A stretch of DNA of 64,000 bases from Pseudomonas asgharzadehiana (GTDB lineage: Bacteria > Pseudomonadota > Gammaproteobacteria > Pseudomonadales > Pseudomonadaceae), in contig NZ_CP077079.1 in the NCBI RefSeq assembly GCF_019139815.1, positions 1,550,001-1,614,000 of the forward strand, written 5' to 3'. The first letter of the stretch is position 1. The number at the start of each line of letters is the position of its first letter. Below are positions 34,123 to 50,212 of this stretch, in pieces. Under the pieces are notes generated by a model, which searched no databases, was not told where the DNA came from, and saw only the letters and a program-made list of their open reading frames with translations. A program made the translations under genes and the position numbers.

Positions 34123-35442
34123 ATGAAACCGGATGTTGCCGCAAGACTCCTGCAAGCCCTGGCCCCCTGGCGCAATGCCCCGGCCTGGCACATCGCATTT
34201 TCCGGTGGGCTTGATTCCACCGTCCTGCTGCATCTTCTCGCCTCCCTGGCAAACACCCAAACCCTACCGCCCCTTCGCGCCGTCCATGTCCACCACGGCC
34301 TGCAAGCTGCTGCCGACGCATGGCCAGCTCATTGCCAAGCGGTCTGCGACAGCCTGGGCGTACCCTTGCGCCTCATGCGTGTGCAGGTGAGGCCGGGCGC
34401 GAGCCTTGAACGTGCGGCGCGGGATGCGCGCTATCAGGCGTTCATGCAGGCAATGGGGGCAGGGGAGGTGCTTTTCACCGGCCAGCATCGCGACGATCAG
34501 GCCGAAACGCTGCTGTTTCGCCTGCTGCGCGGTGCCGGTGTGCGAGGGTTGGCGGCGATGCCTGAGCACCGCCCCTTGGCGCAGGGCCACTTGGTGCGGC
34601 CGTTGCTGGCATTTTCCCGTAGCGAACTGGAAGCCTACGCGCAACAGCATCAATTGCACTGGATCGAGGATCCCTCCAACGTTGATCCACGGTTTTCCCG
34701 CAATTACCTGCGTCACCGTGTACTTCCCAGCCTTACGGAGCGCTGGCCGCAGGCGATCACCCAGCTGGCTCGCACGGCTGAACACATGGCTGAGGCTCTA
34801 GGGCTGCTCGACGAGTTGGCGCAGATGGACCTGCAGCGCGCCGGTCAGCCTTCTGCGTTTCCCTGGTTGCCTCTGCCGTCCCTGGCGCTTGAACCCTTAC
34901 GCCAATTGTCCGATGCCCGCCAGCGTAACGTTTTGCGGTATTGGCTGACGCCACTGACCCGTTTGCCCGACAGCGATCACTGGACCGGTTGGAACGCCCT
35001 GCGCGATGCCAAGGGTGACGCACAGCCTCTATGGCGCCTGGCCGACGGCCAAATGCAGCGTAGCGGTGAACGCATCTGGTGGTTGCCCACAACCTGGTCG
35101 ACGTTTTCCGACGCATCGGTGAGCTGGCCCGATCCCCAACAACCACTCGAGTTGATGGGCAATGGCCAGCTGAGATTTATCGGCCGGGCCCCCGAAGGCC
35201 CGTTGGTGGTCCGCTATCGCCAGGGGGGCGAAATCTTCGATGTGCCGGGGCGAGGTCGGCGTGATCTCAAGCGCCTGCTCAATGAAAGTGGTTTGCCGGG
35301 CTTCGTCCGTGGCAGATTGCCGCTGGTCTATCGGGGCGAGCAATTGCTGGCTGTGCCAAGCGTCGCGGGGGCATGGACCCGCTCGGTGGATGACGGGCAA
35401 TTGGATTGGTTGCCACAGAGCTGCGATCAAGGTTTGAGCTGA
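34123..35442 (+). CDS. tilS: tRNA(Ile)-lysidine synthase
   Basis: About 439 residues. The PP-loop SGGLDSTVLLHLL is near residue 29, GQHRDDQAET and RGLAAM in the N-terminal domain, and a TilS C-terminal domain near the end. It converts C34 of the CAU-anticodon tRNA-Ile to lysidine so that it reads AUA. The ATG at 34123 is preferred over the GTG one codon earlier. It is separated from accA by the REP pair. Confidence 0.93.
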   Translation: MKPDVAARLLQALAPWRNAPAWHIAFSGGLDSTVLLHLLASLANTQTLPPLRAVHVHHGLQAAADAWPAHCQAVCDSLGVPLRLMRVQVRPGASLERAARDARYQAFMQAMGAGEVLFTGQHRDDQAETLLFRLLRGAGVRGLAAMPEHRPLAQGHLVRPLLAFSRSELEAYAQQHQLHWIEDPSNVDPRFSRNYLRHRVLPSLTERWPQAITQLARTAEHMAEALGLLDELAQMDLQRAGQPSAFPWLPLPSLALEPLRQLSDARQRNVLRYWLTPLTRLPDSDHWTGWNALRDAKGDAQPLWRLADGQMQRSGERIWWLPTTWSTFSDASVSWPDPQQPLELMGNGQLRFIGRAPEGPLVVRYRQGGEIFDVPGRGRRDLKRLLNESGLPGFVRGRLPLVYRGEQLLAVPSVAGAWTRSVDDGQLDWLPQSCDQGLS

Positions 35443-35694
35443 TAGCGCCTTTCCGGTAGACTACGCTCCCTTCTTGATACAACTTCTGTGGATTCGCCTG
35501 AATCGCAGCAGTTGCCGATTACCAAGCAGTCTTTGCTGGGCGATTCCAAAAAATGTGTAGCGATCAACGTACCGGTGTTTCATTGCTGGTCTGTCACAAC
35601 GCGGCGGTTTTTTTGAAAGGTGCACTGTGATTAATGCAGGTGATCGGGGGCTTCGGCCTCTCTTCGCTTTCCCCGGCGGCTCGGACCGCTTTAA

Positions 35695-38198
<2,504 letters not shown>

Positions 38199-38233
38199 GC
38201 GGCGTTTCTCCGGTAGACTTTCCCACGCTTTCT

Positions 38234-39645
<1,412 letters not shown>

Positions 39646-39828
39646 TCGCTACTGGTTGGTAGGGCGTGGTAAAAGTCAGCGGATTGCGTCGGAAAGTTCA
39701 CGATAGTGAACATTTCGGCGTTAATCTGATGGCTATCAAGCACAAGCCTGGTTCTTCCAGGCTTCGTGCTATCAGTTGCTTCAAAAGTGATGCATGGCTG
39801 TCTTTTTTCACTGGATACCCGATATTCG

Positions 39829-40107
39829 ATGCGCAGTCCCAATTGGTTGTTCCTCGTCTTGCTCTTGTTGCTGGCTGGCCTGCAGTACCGCCTGTGGGTG
39901 GGTAATGGCAGCTTTGCGCAGGTAAAAGACCTGACCCAGCAAATTGCCGACCAGCACGCCGAAAACGAACGCCTGCTGGAGCGCAACCGCGTCCTCGACG
40001 CCGAAGTGCTCGAGCTGAAGAAAGGCACGGAGACCGTTGAAGAGCGGGCGCGTCATGAATTGGGCATGGTGAAGGAGGGCGAAACCCTCTACCAGTTGGC
40101 CCAATGA
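39829..40107 (+). CDS. ftsB: Cell division protein FtsB
   Basis: 92 residues. A single N-terminal membrane helix (WLFLVLLLLLAGLQYRLW) is followed by a coiled coil (~28-70, TQQIADQHAENERLLERNR) and ERARHELGMVKEGE. It forms the FtsQLB divisome complex. The start at 39829 gives the normal FtsB length. It overlaps ispD by 4 bases, as in E. coli. Confidence 0.94.
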   Translation: MRSPNWLFLVLLLLLAGLQYRLWVGNGSFAQVKDLTQQIADQHAENERLLERNRVLDAEVLELKKGTETVEERARHELGMVKEGETLYQLAQ

Positions 40108-40811
40108 GCAACAGCTTGCCGGCCTTCTGGGCCGTGATTCCTGCCGCGGGCGTCGGTGCCCGTATGGCCGCGGACCGTCCCAAGCAATATTTGCAGCTCG
40201 GTGGACGCACTATTCTCGAACACAGCCTTGGCTGTTTTCTCGATCACCCAGACCTCAAGGGGCTGGTGGTCAGTCTGGCCTGCGATGATCCCTATTGGCC
40301 CACGCTGGCCTGTTCCGTTGACCCACGTATCCAGCGTGCGGACGGTGGTTCAGAGCGCTCGGGCTCGGTACTCAATGCACTGCTGCACTTGAACGCCCTG
40401 GGCGCCAGTGATGATGACTGGGTGCTGGTGCATGATGCTGCCCGGCCCAATTTGAGCCGTGATGATCTCGACAAACTGTTAAGCGAGCTGGTCGATGATC
40501 CTGTCGGTGGCCTGCTGGCCGTACCGGCCCGCGACACCCTTAAACGCGTCGACAAGCACGGCCGGGTGGTGGAAACCGTTGACCGCAGCTTGATCTGGCA
40601 AGCCTACACGCCGCAAATGTTCCGCCTCGGTGCCTTGCACCGTGCATTGGCCGACAGCCTGGTGGCCGACGCAGTCATCACCGACGAAGCCTCGGCGATG
40701 GAGTGGTCCGGCCAGGCGCCGCGCCTGATCGAAGGGCGCTCGGACAATATCAAGGTGACCCGACCGGAGGATCTTGAGTGGCTTAGGTTGCGGTGGGCGA
40801 ATCGGCGCTAG
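40104..40811 (+). CDS. ispD: 2-C-methyl-D-erythritol 4-phosphate cytidylyltransferase
   Basis: 235 residues. The CTP-binding motif VIPAAGVGARMAADRPKQYL is at the N-terminus, with VLVHDAARPN and TDEASAMEW. It is the third step of the MEP isoprenoid pathway. ispF, its usual neighbour, is displaced by about 3 kb by the lysR-adhC-fghA module. It is convergent with the LysR-type gene (35-base gap). Confidence 0.95.
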   Translation: MSNSLPAFWAVIPAAGVGARMAADRPKQYLQLGGRTILEHSLGCFLDHPDLKGLVVSLACDDPYWPTLACSVDPRIQRADGGSERSGSVLNALLHLNALGASDDDWVLVHDAARPNLSRDDLDKLLSELVDDPVGGLLAVPARDTLKRVDKHGRVVETVDRSLIWQAYTPQMFRLGALHRALADSLVADAVITDEASAMEWSGQAPRLIEGRSDNIKVTRPEDLEWLRLRWANRR

Positions 40812-40846
40812 TCGGTTAAACCGTGTCCAGCGCAAACACCGAATAA

Positions 40847-41746
40847 TCACCCGCTGTACTCCGGCCGCCCAGCCAACCCTTCCTTCAAAAAATCCACCAA
40901 CTTCCTGACCTTCGGCGACAAATGCCGCTGTTGCGGATACAACGCCCACACTGCCGTGTTCGGCGGCTGGTGGGCCTCCAGCAACGACACCAACGCCCCG
41001 CTGTGCAAATGTTGCAGCACGTAATAGTCCGGTAACTGGCACAACCCCACCCCCTGCAGCGCCGCATCCAGCACCGCTTGCCCACTGTTGCAGCGCCAGT
41101 TTCCCTGTACTCGCTGGGAAAATTCGCGCCCATCCTGAGCCAGTTGCCAGATATCCGAACTGCCGATCAGGCAGTTATGCCGACTCAGTTCCGACAAGCT
41201 ATGCGGGCGCCCGTACCGTTCCAGATAGGACGGCGATGCGCACAAATACATGCGTCGGGGCGCCAGGCGGCTGGCGACCATCCTTGAATCAGAAAGACGC
41301 CCCAGGCGAATCGCCAGGTCCAAGCCTTCGTGTACCAGGTCGAGCTGGCGATTGCTCAGTTCGATATCCACCCGCAACTGCGGATAAAGCCCCATGAACC
41401 GCGTCACCAGCGGCACGATGAAGCGTTCGCCATAAGCCACTGCGCAGGTCATGCGCAACATGCCTTTGGGTTCGCTGGCCAGGTCGCCCACCGCGCGCAG
41501 CGCTTCTTCGCGGCCGTCTTGCAGGCGCTGGCAATGTTGCAGGAACGTTTGCCCGGCTTCGGTCAGGGTGACTTTGCGGGTACTGCGATACAGCAAACGG
41601 GTTTGCAATCGCTCTTCCAGGCGTGCGACCTGTCGGCTGATATGGGATGACGACACGCCCAGACGCTCGGCTGCCGCCGTGAATTGGCTGCACTCAGCCA
41701 CGGCGACGAACTCGTCGATGCCTTCCCAGCGGTTTTCCTGCGTCAT
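40847..41746 (-). CDS. LysR-family regulator next to formaldehyde detoxification genes
   Basis: 299 residues. The N-terminal winged helix-turn-helix (FVAVAECSQFTAAAERLGVSSSHISRQVARLE) is followed by a LysR substrate-binding domain. It is divergent from adhC over a 105-base gap, so it probably regulates adhC-fghA. The P. aeruginosa gene in the same place is PA3630, which I recall being called gfnR; I leave the symbol blank because that is from memory. The inducer is not visible from sequence. Confidence 0.85.
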   Translation of the reverse strand: MTQENRWEGIDEFVAVAECSQFTAAAERLGVSSSHISRQVARLEERLQTRLLYRSTRKVTLTEAGQTFLQHCQRLQDGREEALRAVGDLASEPKGMLRMTCAVAYGERFIVPLVTRFMGLYPQLRVDIELSNRQLDLVHEGLDLAIRLGRLSDSRMVASRLAPRRMYLCASPSYLERYGRPHSLSELSRHNCLIGSSDIWQLAQDGREFSQRVQGNWRCNSGQAVLDAALQGVGLCQLPDYYVLQHLHSGALVSLLEAHQPPNTAVWALYPQQRHLSPKVRKLVDFLKEGLAGRPEYSG

Positions 41747-41786
41747 GATTATCCCTGTACAGCAATAATGTTTTGCTTTGTGCTGG

Positions 41787-42964
<1,178 letters not shown>

Positions 42965-42972
42965 GGTCGGCC

Positions 42973-43818
42973 ATGAGTCTGGAAAACCTGTCGTGCCAGA
43001 AGAGCTTCGGCGGCTGGCATAAACGTTACAAGCATCACTCGGATGTGCTCGGTTGCGACATGACCTTTGCCGTCTACCTGCCGCCGCAAGCGGAGCAGGG
43101 CGGCAAGCTGCCGGTGCTGTACTGGCTGTCCGGGTTGACCTGCACCGATGAAAACTTCATGCAGAAGGCCGGCGCCCAACGCATGGCCGCCGAGCTGGGG
43201 CTGATCATCGTCGCGCCGGACACCAGCCCGCGCGGGCCCGGTGTGCCGGGTGACCCGGACAGCGCCTGGGACTTCGGCCTGGGCGCGGGCTTTTATCTGA
43301 ATGCCACCCAGGAACCTTGGGCTAAGCACTATCGGATGCATGACTACGTGGTGCAGGAATTGCCGGCATTGGTTGAAGCGCATTTCCCGGCGTCGGACAA
43401 ACGCGGTATCAGTGGCCACTCCATGGGCGGCCACGGTGCATTGGTGTGTGCCTTGCGTAACCCGGGGCGTTACCTGTCGGTGTCGGCGTTTTCGCCGATC
43501 AACAACCCGATGGATTGCCCTTGGGGCCAGAAAGCCTTCTCCCGTTACCTGGGCGACGAGCGCTCGAAGTGGCGTGAATGGGACGCCTGCGTACTGATCA
43601 GCGAAGCCTCGCAAAAGCTGCCGCTGCTGGTGGACCAGGGCGACCGCGACGATTTCCTCGCGGTGCAGCTCAAGCCTGAAGCCTTGCAGCAGGCGGCCAA
43701 GGCAGCCGGGCATCCGCTCGAACTGCGCCTGCAACCGGGCTATGACCACAGCTACTTCTTCATCGCGAGCTTCATCGAAGACCATTTGCGGCACCATGGC
43801 CGTGCTTTGCTCGGTTAA
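42973..43818 (+). CDS. fghA: S-formylglutathione hydrolase
   Basis: 281 residues, alpha/beta hydrolase of the esterase D type. The nucleophile elbow is [10 protein letters not shown] and the N-terminal motif [13 protein letters not shown]. The catalytic His is in YDHSYFFI near the C-terminus. It releases formate and glutathione, completing detoxification with AdhC. It is the last gene of the inserted module. Confidence 0.95.
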   Translation: MSLENLSCQKSFGGWHKRYKHHSDVLGCDMTFAVYLPPQAEQGGKLPVLYWLSGLTCTDENFMQKAGAQRMAAELGLIIVAPDTSPRGPGVPGDPDSAWDFGLGAGFYLNATQEPWAKHYRMHDYVVQELPALVEAHFPASDKRGISGHSMGGHGALVCALRNPGRYLSVSAFSPINNPMDCPWGQKAFSRYLGDERSKWREWDACVLISEASQKLPLLVDQGDRDDFLAVQLKPEALQQAAKAAGHPLELRLQPGYDHSYFFIASFIEDHLRHHGRALLG

Positions 43819-43842
43819 TGTGCGGCAAAAGTAGGTAGAATC

Positions 43843-43872
43843 ACGCCCTGAATAAAATCGGGGCGTTTTTTT
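43843..43872 (+). terminator. Terminator-like hairpin abutting the ispF start codon
   Basis: ACGCCC/GGGCGT, a 6-bp stem with a 12-base loop, followed by a T-run (43866-43872). The ispF ATG begins at the very next base. It is a typical intrinsic terminator for fghA, but it also holds the only GG-rich stretch that could act as the ispF ribosome-binding site. Confidence 0.7.
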
Positions 43873-44346
43873 ATGCGTATTGGCCACGGCTACGATGTGC
43901 ACCGTTTCGCTGAAGGCGATTTCATCACCCTGGGCGGCGTGCGCATTGCGCACCACCACGGGTTGCTGGCTCATTCCGACGGCGACGTTGTGTTGCATGC
44001 CTTGAGCGATGCCTTGCTCGGCGCGGCGGCGTTGGGGGATATCGGCAAGCACTTTCCGGATACCGACCCGACGTTCAAGGGCGCGGACAGCCGGGTGTTG
44101 CTGCGGCATGTGGTCGGCCTGATCCATGCCAAGGGCTGGAAGGTCGGCAACGTCGACAACACCATCGTGGCCCAGGCCCCGAAAATGGCGCCCCATATCG
44201 AATCGATGCGCGCACTGATTGCCGCAGACCTGCAAATTGAATTGGATCAAGTGAACGTGAAAGCCACCACCACCGAAAAGCTCGGGTTTACCGGTCGTGA
44301 AGAGGGCATCGCGGTGCACTCCGTCGCCTTGTTGCTGCGCGCATGA
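43873..44346 (+). CDS. ispF: 2-C-methyl-D-erythritol 2,4-cyclodiphosphate synthase
   Basis: 157 residues. Zinc ligands are in [11 protein letters not shown] and [28 protein letters not shown] and [18 protein letters not shown] are conserved. It is the fifth MEP-pathway step. It overlaps truD by 4 bases, as in E. coli. No normal Shine-Dalgarno is visible; see the hairpin just upstream. Confidence 0.96.
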   Translation: MRIGHGYDVHRFAEGDFITLGGVRIAHHHGLLAHSDGDVVLHALSDALLGAAALGDIGKHFPDTDPTFKGADSRVLLRHVVGLIHAKGWKVGNVDNTIVAQAPKMAPHIESMRALIAADLQIELDQVNVKATTTEKLGFTGREEGIAVHSVALLLRA

Positions 44347-45388
44347 ATGATCTGCAACTGTTGGGCCCGCGAGCCTATGGCGAAGCCTTGGGCAGCGCCG
44401 TCCTGAAGGCCACCGCTGAAGATTTCCAAGTGGACGAAGTGCTGGATATCCCCCTGACCGGCGACGGCGAGCACCTGTGGTTATGGGTGGAAAAACGTGG
44501 CCTCAACACCGAGGAAGCCGCGCGCCGTATCGCCAAGGCCGCCGGCGTGCCGTTGCGCACCGTCAGCTATGCGGGGCTCAAGGATCGCCAGGCGCTGACC
44601 CGCCAGTGGTTCAGCGTGCAGTTGCCGGGCAAGGCTGACCCGGACATGAAGGGTGCCGAAAACGACACTCTCAAGATCCTTAAAACCGCTCGCCACAGGC
44701 GCAAGCTGCAACGGGGCGCGCATTCGGCCAATGGTTTCACCCTGCGCCTGACCCAGTTGGCCGGCGATACCGCCGCCATCGACGCACGCTTGCAACAGAT
44801 TGCACAACACGGCATCCCCAATTACTTCGGCGCCCAGCGTTTTGGCCATAACGGCGGTAACGTGGTTGACGCCCGTGAGTGGGCCGCTCGCAAGGCTTTG
44901 CCCGAACAGCGCAATGTGCGTTCGCGACTGTTGTCCACCGCGCGCAGTTTTCTCTTTAATAAGGTGCTGGCCGCACGCGTGGCCGACGGTTCGTGGCAAC
45001 GGGCCCAGGTTGGCGACTTGCTGGCATTTACCGACAGCCGCAGTTTTTTCCCGGCTGGCGAAGCTGAATGCAGCGACCCGCGCCTGGCAATCCTGGACCT
45101 GCACCCGACCGGGCCGCAGTGGGGGGAGGGCGATTCGCCCGCAACCGGCGCGACCCATGAACTTGAGCAGGCGATCGCCGCAAGCGAAGCCGATCTGCGT
45201 GATTGGCTGGTGAATGCCGGCATGAGCCAGGAACGTCGCATTCTGCGGCTGCCCATTGGCGGGTTGACGTGGCATTATCCCGGGCCTGACATTCTGCAAT
45301 TGGAATTCGTCCTGCCGGCCGGATGCTTCGCCACTGTCTTGGTGCGCGAGCTTGTTGATCTGGTGCCGGTGGGGCAGACGGACAGCCC

Positions 45389-45401
<13 letters not shown>
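44343..45401 (+). CDS. truD: tRNA pseudouridine(13) synthase TruD
   Basis: 352 residues. The catalytic Asp is in [18 protein letters not shown] (~residue 80) and [15 protein letters not shown] is a TruD signature. It makes pseudouridine 13 in tRNA-Glu. It overlaps ispF by 4 bases and surE by 13 bases, so the ispF-truD-surE-pcm run is translationally coupled. Confidence 0.95.
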
Positions 45402-46815
<1,414 letters not shown>

Positions 46816-47022
46816 TCAATTTTTGCCGACAGTGAATTCTGCTGGTGTGGATGTGTCTTACAGCGGGGTCTATCAAGTCAACATGATGGGCGCAGCGATT
46901 CAACACGCTGGATGATTCGTTTCAGTCGTGTGCCGGTAAAACTTCAATGCCCAGTTATACTTGCGACATATTTCAAGCCTGATACAGGCATACATGTTCA
47001 GCCACCACAAAGGGAGCGGCGG

Positions 47023-47859
47023 GTGAGTCTCACAGGTCTTGCGCAGCGTATGGGTAAAACAAGTTTTCAGCGACTGGTGCTTGGCCTTGTCTTCGGTTCC
47101 TTGTTGGTAGGCTGTTCCAGCTCGCCAAGCAGTGGCGCGCGGGTCGTCGATCGTAATAATGCCGCCCCACAAAAGCCGACGGTCACCACCGGCCAGTACG
47201 TGGTGCGCAAGGGCGATACATTGTTCTCGATCGCCTTTCGTTACGGTTGGGACTACAAGGCGCTTGCAGCCCGTAACAACATTCCTGTGCCCTACACGAT
47301 TCATCCGGGTCAGACGATTCGCTTTGACGGCCGCACCGGCTCAACGCCCACGGCAGTTGTGACAAACACCGGATCTTCGCCGTCGTCTTCGAGCAAAACC
47401 ACCGTCTTTACAAGGCCTGCCGGCACGGTTGCGGCGACGCCTGCAAGCAAGCCGGCACCCGCGCCGCTGCCACCTGCGGGGCCTGCGCCGACCGGTTGGG
47501 GATGGCCCTCAAATGGAGTGTTGATTGGAAAATTCTCTTCAAACGGTAGTTTGAATAAAGGCATTGATATCGCCGGGGATTTGGGACAGCCTGTTTTAGC
47601 TGCGTCTGATGGGACAGTGGTGTACGCCGGGAGTGGTTTGCGGGGCTACGGCGAGCTGGTCATCATCAAACACAGCGATACCTACGTCAGTGCCTACGGT
47701 CATAACCGCAGGCTTTTGGTTCGGGAGGGGCAACAGGTCAAAGTCGGACAGACAATTGCCGAAATGGGGTCAACTGGTACGGACCGGGTGAAACTGCACT
47801 TTGAGATTCGCCGTCAAGGGAAGCCTGTAGATCCGCTGCAATTCCTACCCCGTCGTTGA
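47023..47859 (+). CDS. nlpD: NlpD/LppB-family lipoprotein (LysM + degenerate LytM)
   Basis: About 278 residues. The signal peptide ends in the lipobox LLVGCSS, so it should be an outer-membrane lipoprotein. A LysM domain (YVVRKGDTLFSIAFRYGW) is followed by a Pro/Ala/Ser linker and an M23 domain. The usual first zinc His (H-x-G-x-D) is Asn here (NKGIDIAG), and the H-x-H pair is K-x-H (KLHFEIR), so it is probably an amidase activator and not an enzyme. The GTG start follows AGGGAG. In pseudomonads the main rpoS promoter lies inside nlpD. Confidence 0.92.
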   Translation: MSLTGLAQRMGKTSFQRLVLGLVFGSLLVGCSSSPSSGARVVDRNNAAPQKPTVTTGQYVVRKGDTLFSIAFRYGWDYKALAARNNIPVPYTIHPGQTIRFDGRTGSTPTAVVTNTGSSPSSSSKTTVFTRPAGTVAATPASKPAPAPLPPAGPAPTGWGWPSNGVLIGKFSSNGSLNKGIDIAGDLGQPVLAASDGTVVYAGSGLRGYGELVIIKHSDTYVSAYGHNRRLLVREGQQVKVGQTIAEMGSTGTDRVKLHFEIRRQGKPVDPLQFLPRR

Positions 47860-47869
47860 TGTGTTGCAC

Positions 47870-47899
47870 AGCCTGTTCCTTACGTAGAAGGAACAGGCT
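47870..47899 (+). promoter_or_regulatory. Perfect hairpin in the nlpD-rpoS spacer
   Basis: AGCCTGTTCCTT and AAGGAACAGGCT form a perfect 12-bp stem around the loop ACGTAG, starting 10 bases after the nlpD stop and ending 65 bases before the rpoS start. There is no T-run. It would be part of the rpoS mRNA leader if transcription starts within nlpD. Confidence 0.6.
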
Positions 47900-47964
47900 C
47901 CAGCGTTGCCAAGGATAAAGGCGTCGCTTGAGCTTGAGGTCGAACTCACCAAAGGACTATAACA

Positions 47965-48969
47965 ATGGCTCTCAGTAAAGAAGCGCCGGAGTTTGACATC
48001 GACGATGAGGTTCTCCTTATGGAGACCGGTATCGCTATGGAATCGATGTCGAATGAGGGACCTGTAACACCTTCAGTTCGCACCAAATCCAAGAACTCCA
48101 CCGCGTTAAAGCAACATAAGTACATTGATTACACACGGGCGCTCGACGCGACCCAGTTGTACCTCAATGAAATCGGCTTTTCCCCTCTGCTCACTCCCGA
48201 AGAAGAAGTCCATTTTGCGCGTTTATCGCAAAAGGGTGATCCGGCTGGGCGCAAACGCATGATTGAAAGCAACCTGCGCCTGGTGGTGAAAATCGCCCGA
48301 CGCTACGTCAATCGTGGGTTGTCCCTGTTGGACCTGATCGAGGAGGGCAACCTGGGCCTGATCCGGGCGGTGGAGAAGTTCGACCCTGAGCGGGGCTTTC
48401 GCTTTTCAACCTATGCCACTTGGTGGATTCGCCAGACCATCGAACGGGCGATCATGAATCAGACCCGTACCATTCGGTTGCCGATCCATGTGGTCAAAGA
48501 GCTGAACGTCTACCTGCGGGCAGCGCGTGAGCTGACTCAAAAACTCGATCATGAACCCTCGCCCGAAGAAATTGCCAACCTGCTGGAAAAACCGGTGGGT
48601 GAGGTCAAGCGCATGCTCGGTCTGAACGAGCGCGTGTCTTCGGTCGATGTCTCGCTGGGTCCGGACTCGGACAAAACCCTGCTGGACACCCTGACGGATG
48701 ATCGCCCTACGGATCCTTGCGAACTGTTGCAGGACGATGATCTGTCGCAAAGCATTGACCAGTGGTTGTCTGAGCTTACGGACAAGCAGCGCGAGGTGGT
48801 GATTCGCCGCTTCGGCCTGCGTGGCCATGAGAGCAGTACCCTGGAGGACGTAGGCCTGGAGATCGGCCTGACCCGTGAGCGGGTGCGGCAGATCCAGGTC
48901 GAAGGGCTCAAGCGCTTGCGTGAGATCCTGGAGAGGAATGGCTTGTCGAGCGAGTCGTTGTTCCAATAA
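47965..48969 (+). CDS. rpoS: RNA polymerase sigma factor RpoS
   Basis: 334 residues. Region 1.2/2 ([16 protein letters not shown]), core-binding and -10-recognition regions ([40 protein letters not shown]), region 3 and region 4 with the -35 helix-turn-helix ([18 protein letters not shown]) are intact. It is the master stationary-phase and stress sigma factor. An AAAGGA ribosome-binding site precedes it. The expected downstream neighbour rsmZ-fdxA is missing; a REP-like palindrome and an IS110 element follow. Confidence 0.98.
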   Translation: MALSKEAPEFDIDDEVLLMETGIAMESMSNEGPVTPSVRTKSKNSTALKQHKYIDYTRALDATQLYLNEIGFSPLLTPEEEVHFARLSQKGDPAGRKRMIESNLRLVVKIARRYVNRGLSLLDLIEEGNLGLIRAVEKFDPERGFRFSTYATWWIRQTIERAIMNQTRTIRLPIHVVKELNVYLRAARELTQKLDHEPSPEEIANLLEKPVGEVKRMLGLNERVSSVDVSLGPDSDKTLLDTLTDDRPTDPCELLQDDDLSQSIDQWLSELTDKQREVVIRRFGLRGHESSTLEDVGLEIGLTRERVRQIQVEGLKRLREILERNGLSSESLFQ

Positions 48970-48991
48970 CGACGCAACCTGAAAGCTTAAA

Positions 48992-49057
48992 TGTGGGAGC
49001 AACTGTCTTGATGACCCTAACTTTGGCATCGCTTTTTAAGACAGCCAAGCTCCCACA
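48992..49057. repeat. REP-like palindrome after rpoS
   Basis: TGTGGGAGC (48992-49000) and GCTCCCACA (49049-49057) form the outer arms; CTGTCTT/AAGACAG form inner arms. It is 23 bases past the rpoS stop and could end the rpoS mRNA. The right arm touches the predicted IS110 junction. Confidence 0.75.
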
Positions 49058-49098
49058 GCTTCAAGCCGTGTGACCTTCAACCACACATCGCTGCCGAT

Positions 49099-50037
49099 TC
49101 AGGCAGCGTGTTCTTTCCATTCGGCTCTATAACGCAGCATCGCGTTCAGCCTGACTAACAAAACACGCATGCATGCAATTAGCGCAACTTTTGCGCGTTT
49201 GCCTTTGTCGCGCAGTGCTTTATAGCGGGCCTGGAATTCAGGCTGTTCCCGGATGACAACCCAGCAGGCCATGTAGAGCGAGCGACGCACGGAAAACCTT
49301 CCGCCGCTAATGTGACGCGCACCTTGGTGTTTCCCACTGTCGTTGTTATACGGAGCGAGGCCCGCTAGCGCCGTGATCGGACGCCTGCCAATCTCGCCCA
49401 GCTCCGGCAGATATGCCATTAGGCTAGCCGCCGTAATGAGCCCGATGCCCTTAACTGAGCACAGGCGTTCGACCTTTTCGCGGTCTAGCCTGTTGGCGGT
49501 TTCGCGAATCAGCTGCTCTATCGCGTTCACAGCCTTGCTCAAGTAGTCGATATGGCTCTGCAACGCCGGTTTTACTACGTCGCAGGAGGCTGTTTTCAGG
49601 CGCCTTCTGTCATCGTCCCTCTGCTGAACAAAGTTCTCTCGCTGCTGGACTAACGCGCGCAACTCGTCATGTTCCGGGCTGGTGATTCGGCTGCTTGGTG
49701 AGTCGAGAACCGCTGCGAACTGCGCAAGAGACTTTGCGTCTATCGGGTCGGTTTTAGCGTGTTGCCCCATCGCCCTGGAAAAACTCTTGGCCCGACGGGG
49801 ATTGACGCAGATGACATTAAGGCCCGCAGCCTGAAGCGCCTTCATGACTTTGCGCTCATAACCGCCAGTAGCCTCCAACACCACGCGTCCGACCTGGTGA
49901 AGCAATAGCCACCCAATCAACCCAGGGAAATCTTCTTCGGCGTTAGCGCAATTTACCCCAACGTCAACCTGATGAACTCGAGCTTCAAGGCTGTCCTTGG
50001 AAACATCAATGCCTGCTGGATAGGAAAACATAGCCAA
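49099..50037 (-). CDS. IS110-family transposase (DEDD + Tnp_20)
   Basis: 312 residues. The N-terminal RuvC-like DEDD domain shows GIDVSKDSLE (D~10), VVLEATGGYE (E) and KTDPIDAKSLA (two D). The C-terminal transposase_20 domain has GIGLITAASLMAYLPELG, ITALAGLAPYNNDSGKHQG and FSVRRSLYMA, with a candidate catalytic serine in NDSGKHQG. All catalytic motifs are intact and the frame is open, so it may be active. The ~180 non-coding bases upstream of its start are strongly structured, which puts it in the IS110 group and not IS1111. Confidence 0.93.
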   Translation of the reverse strand: MAMFSYPAGIDVSKDSLEARVHQVDVGVNCANAEEDFPGLIGWLLLHQVGRVVLEATGGYERKVMKALQAAGLNVICVNPRRAKSFSRAMGQHAKTDPIDAKSLAQFAAVLDSPSSRITSPEHDELRALVQQRENFVQQRDDDRRRLKTASCDVVKPALQSHIDYLSKAVNAIEQLIRETANRLDREKVERLCSVKGIGLITAASLMAYLPELGEIGRRPITALAGLAPYNNDSGKHQGARHISGGRFSVRRSLYMACWVVIREQPEFQARYKALRDKGKRAKVALIACMRVLLVRLNAMLRYRAEWKEHAA

Positions 50038-50040
50038 ACC

Positions 50041-50212
50041 CTCTTACACTAAAAGTGAGAGCGCTCTGGCTTGGCCCACGCTTGTAACTGTTCGAGGTGG
50101 GCTCGTTCAACTGTTCGGGCTCATGTCCAGAGCGGAGAAGTGAGTGGCAGCATGGGCTCCCACACGTGCTTTAAGCACTTCGGGCATTCAGCTTGCCACT
50201 CACCCTCTCACT
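50041..50212 (-). ncRNA. Candidate IS110 bridge (guide) RNA
   Basis: The non-coding left end of the element folds into two stems. One is GTGAGTGGCA (50140-50149) with TGCCACTCAC (50194-50203), extended by GAGA/TCTC. The other is CGCTCTGG (50062-50069) with CCAGAGCG (50127-50134), holding an inner GGCCCAC/GTGGGC-type stem. Each encloses a large loop, as in known IS110 bridge RNAs with target and donor loops. The first loop contains TGTGGGAGC on the minus strand, identical to the REP core at the junction. Transcription was not shown. Confidence 0.5.

Noticed and set aside
46816-47022. Possible small RNA gene between pcm and nlpD
   Set aside because: No clear promoter-terminator pair was found; the region more likely holds the nlpD promoter and leader.
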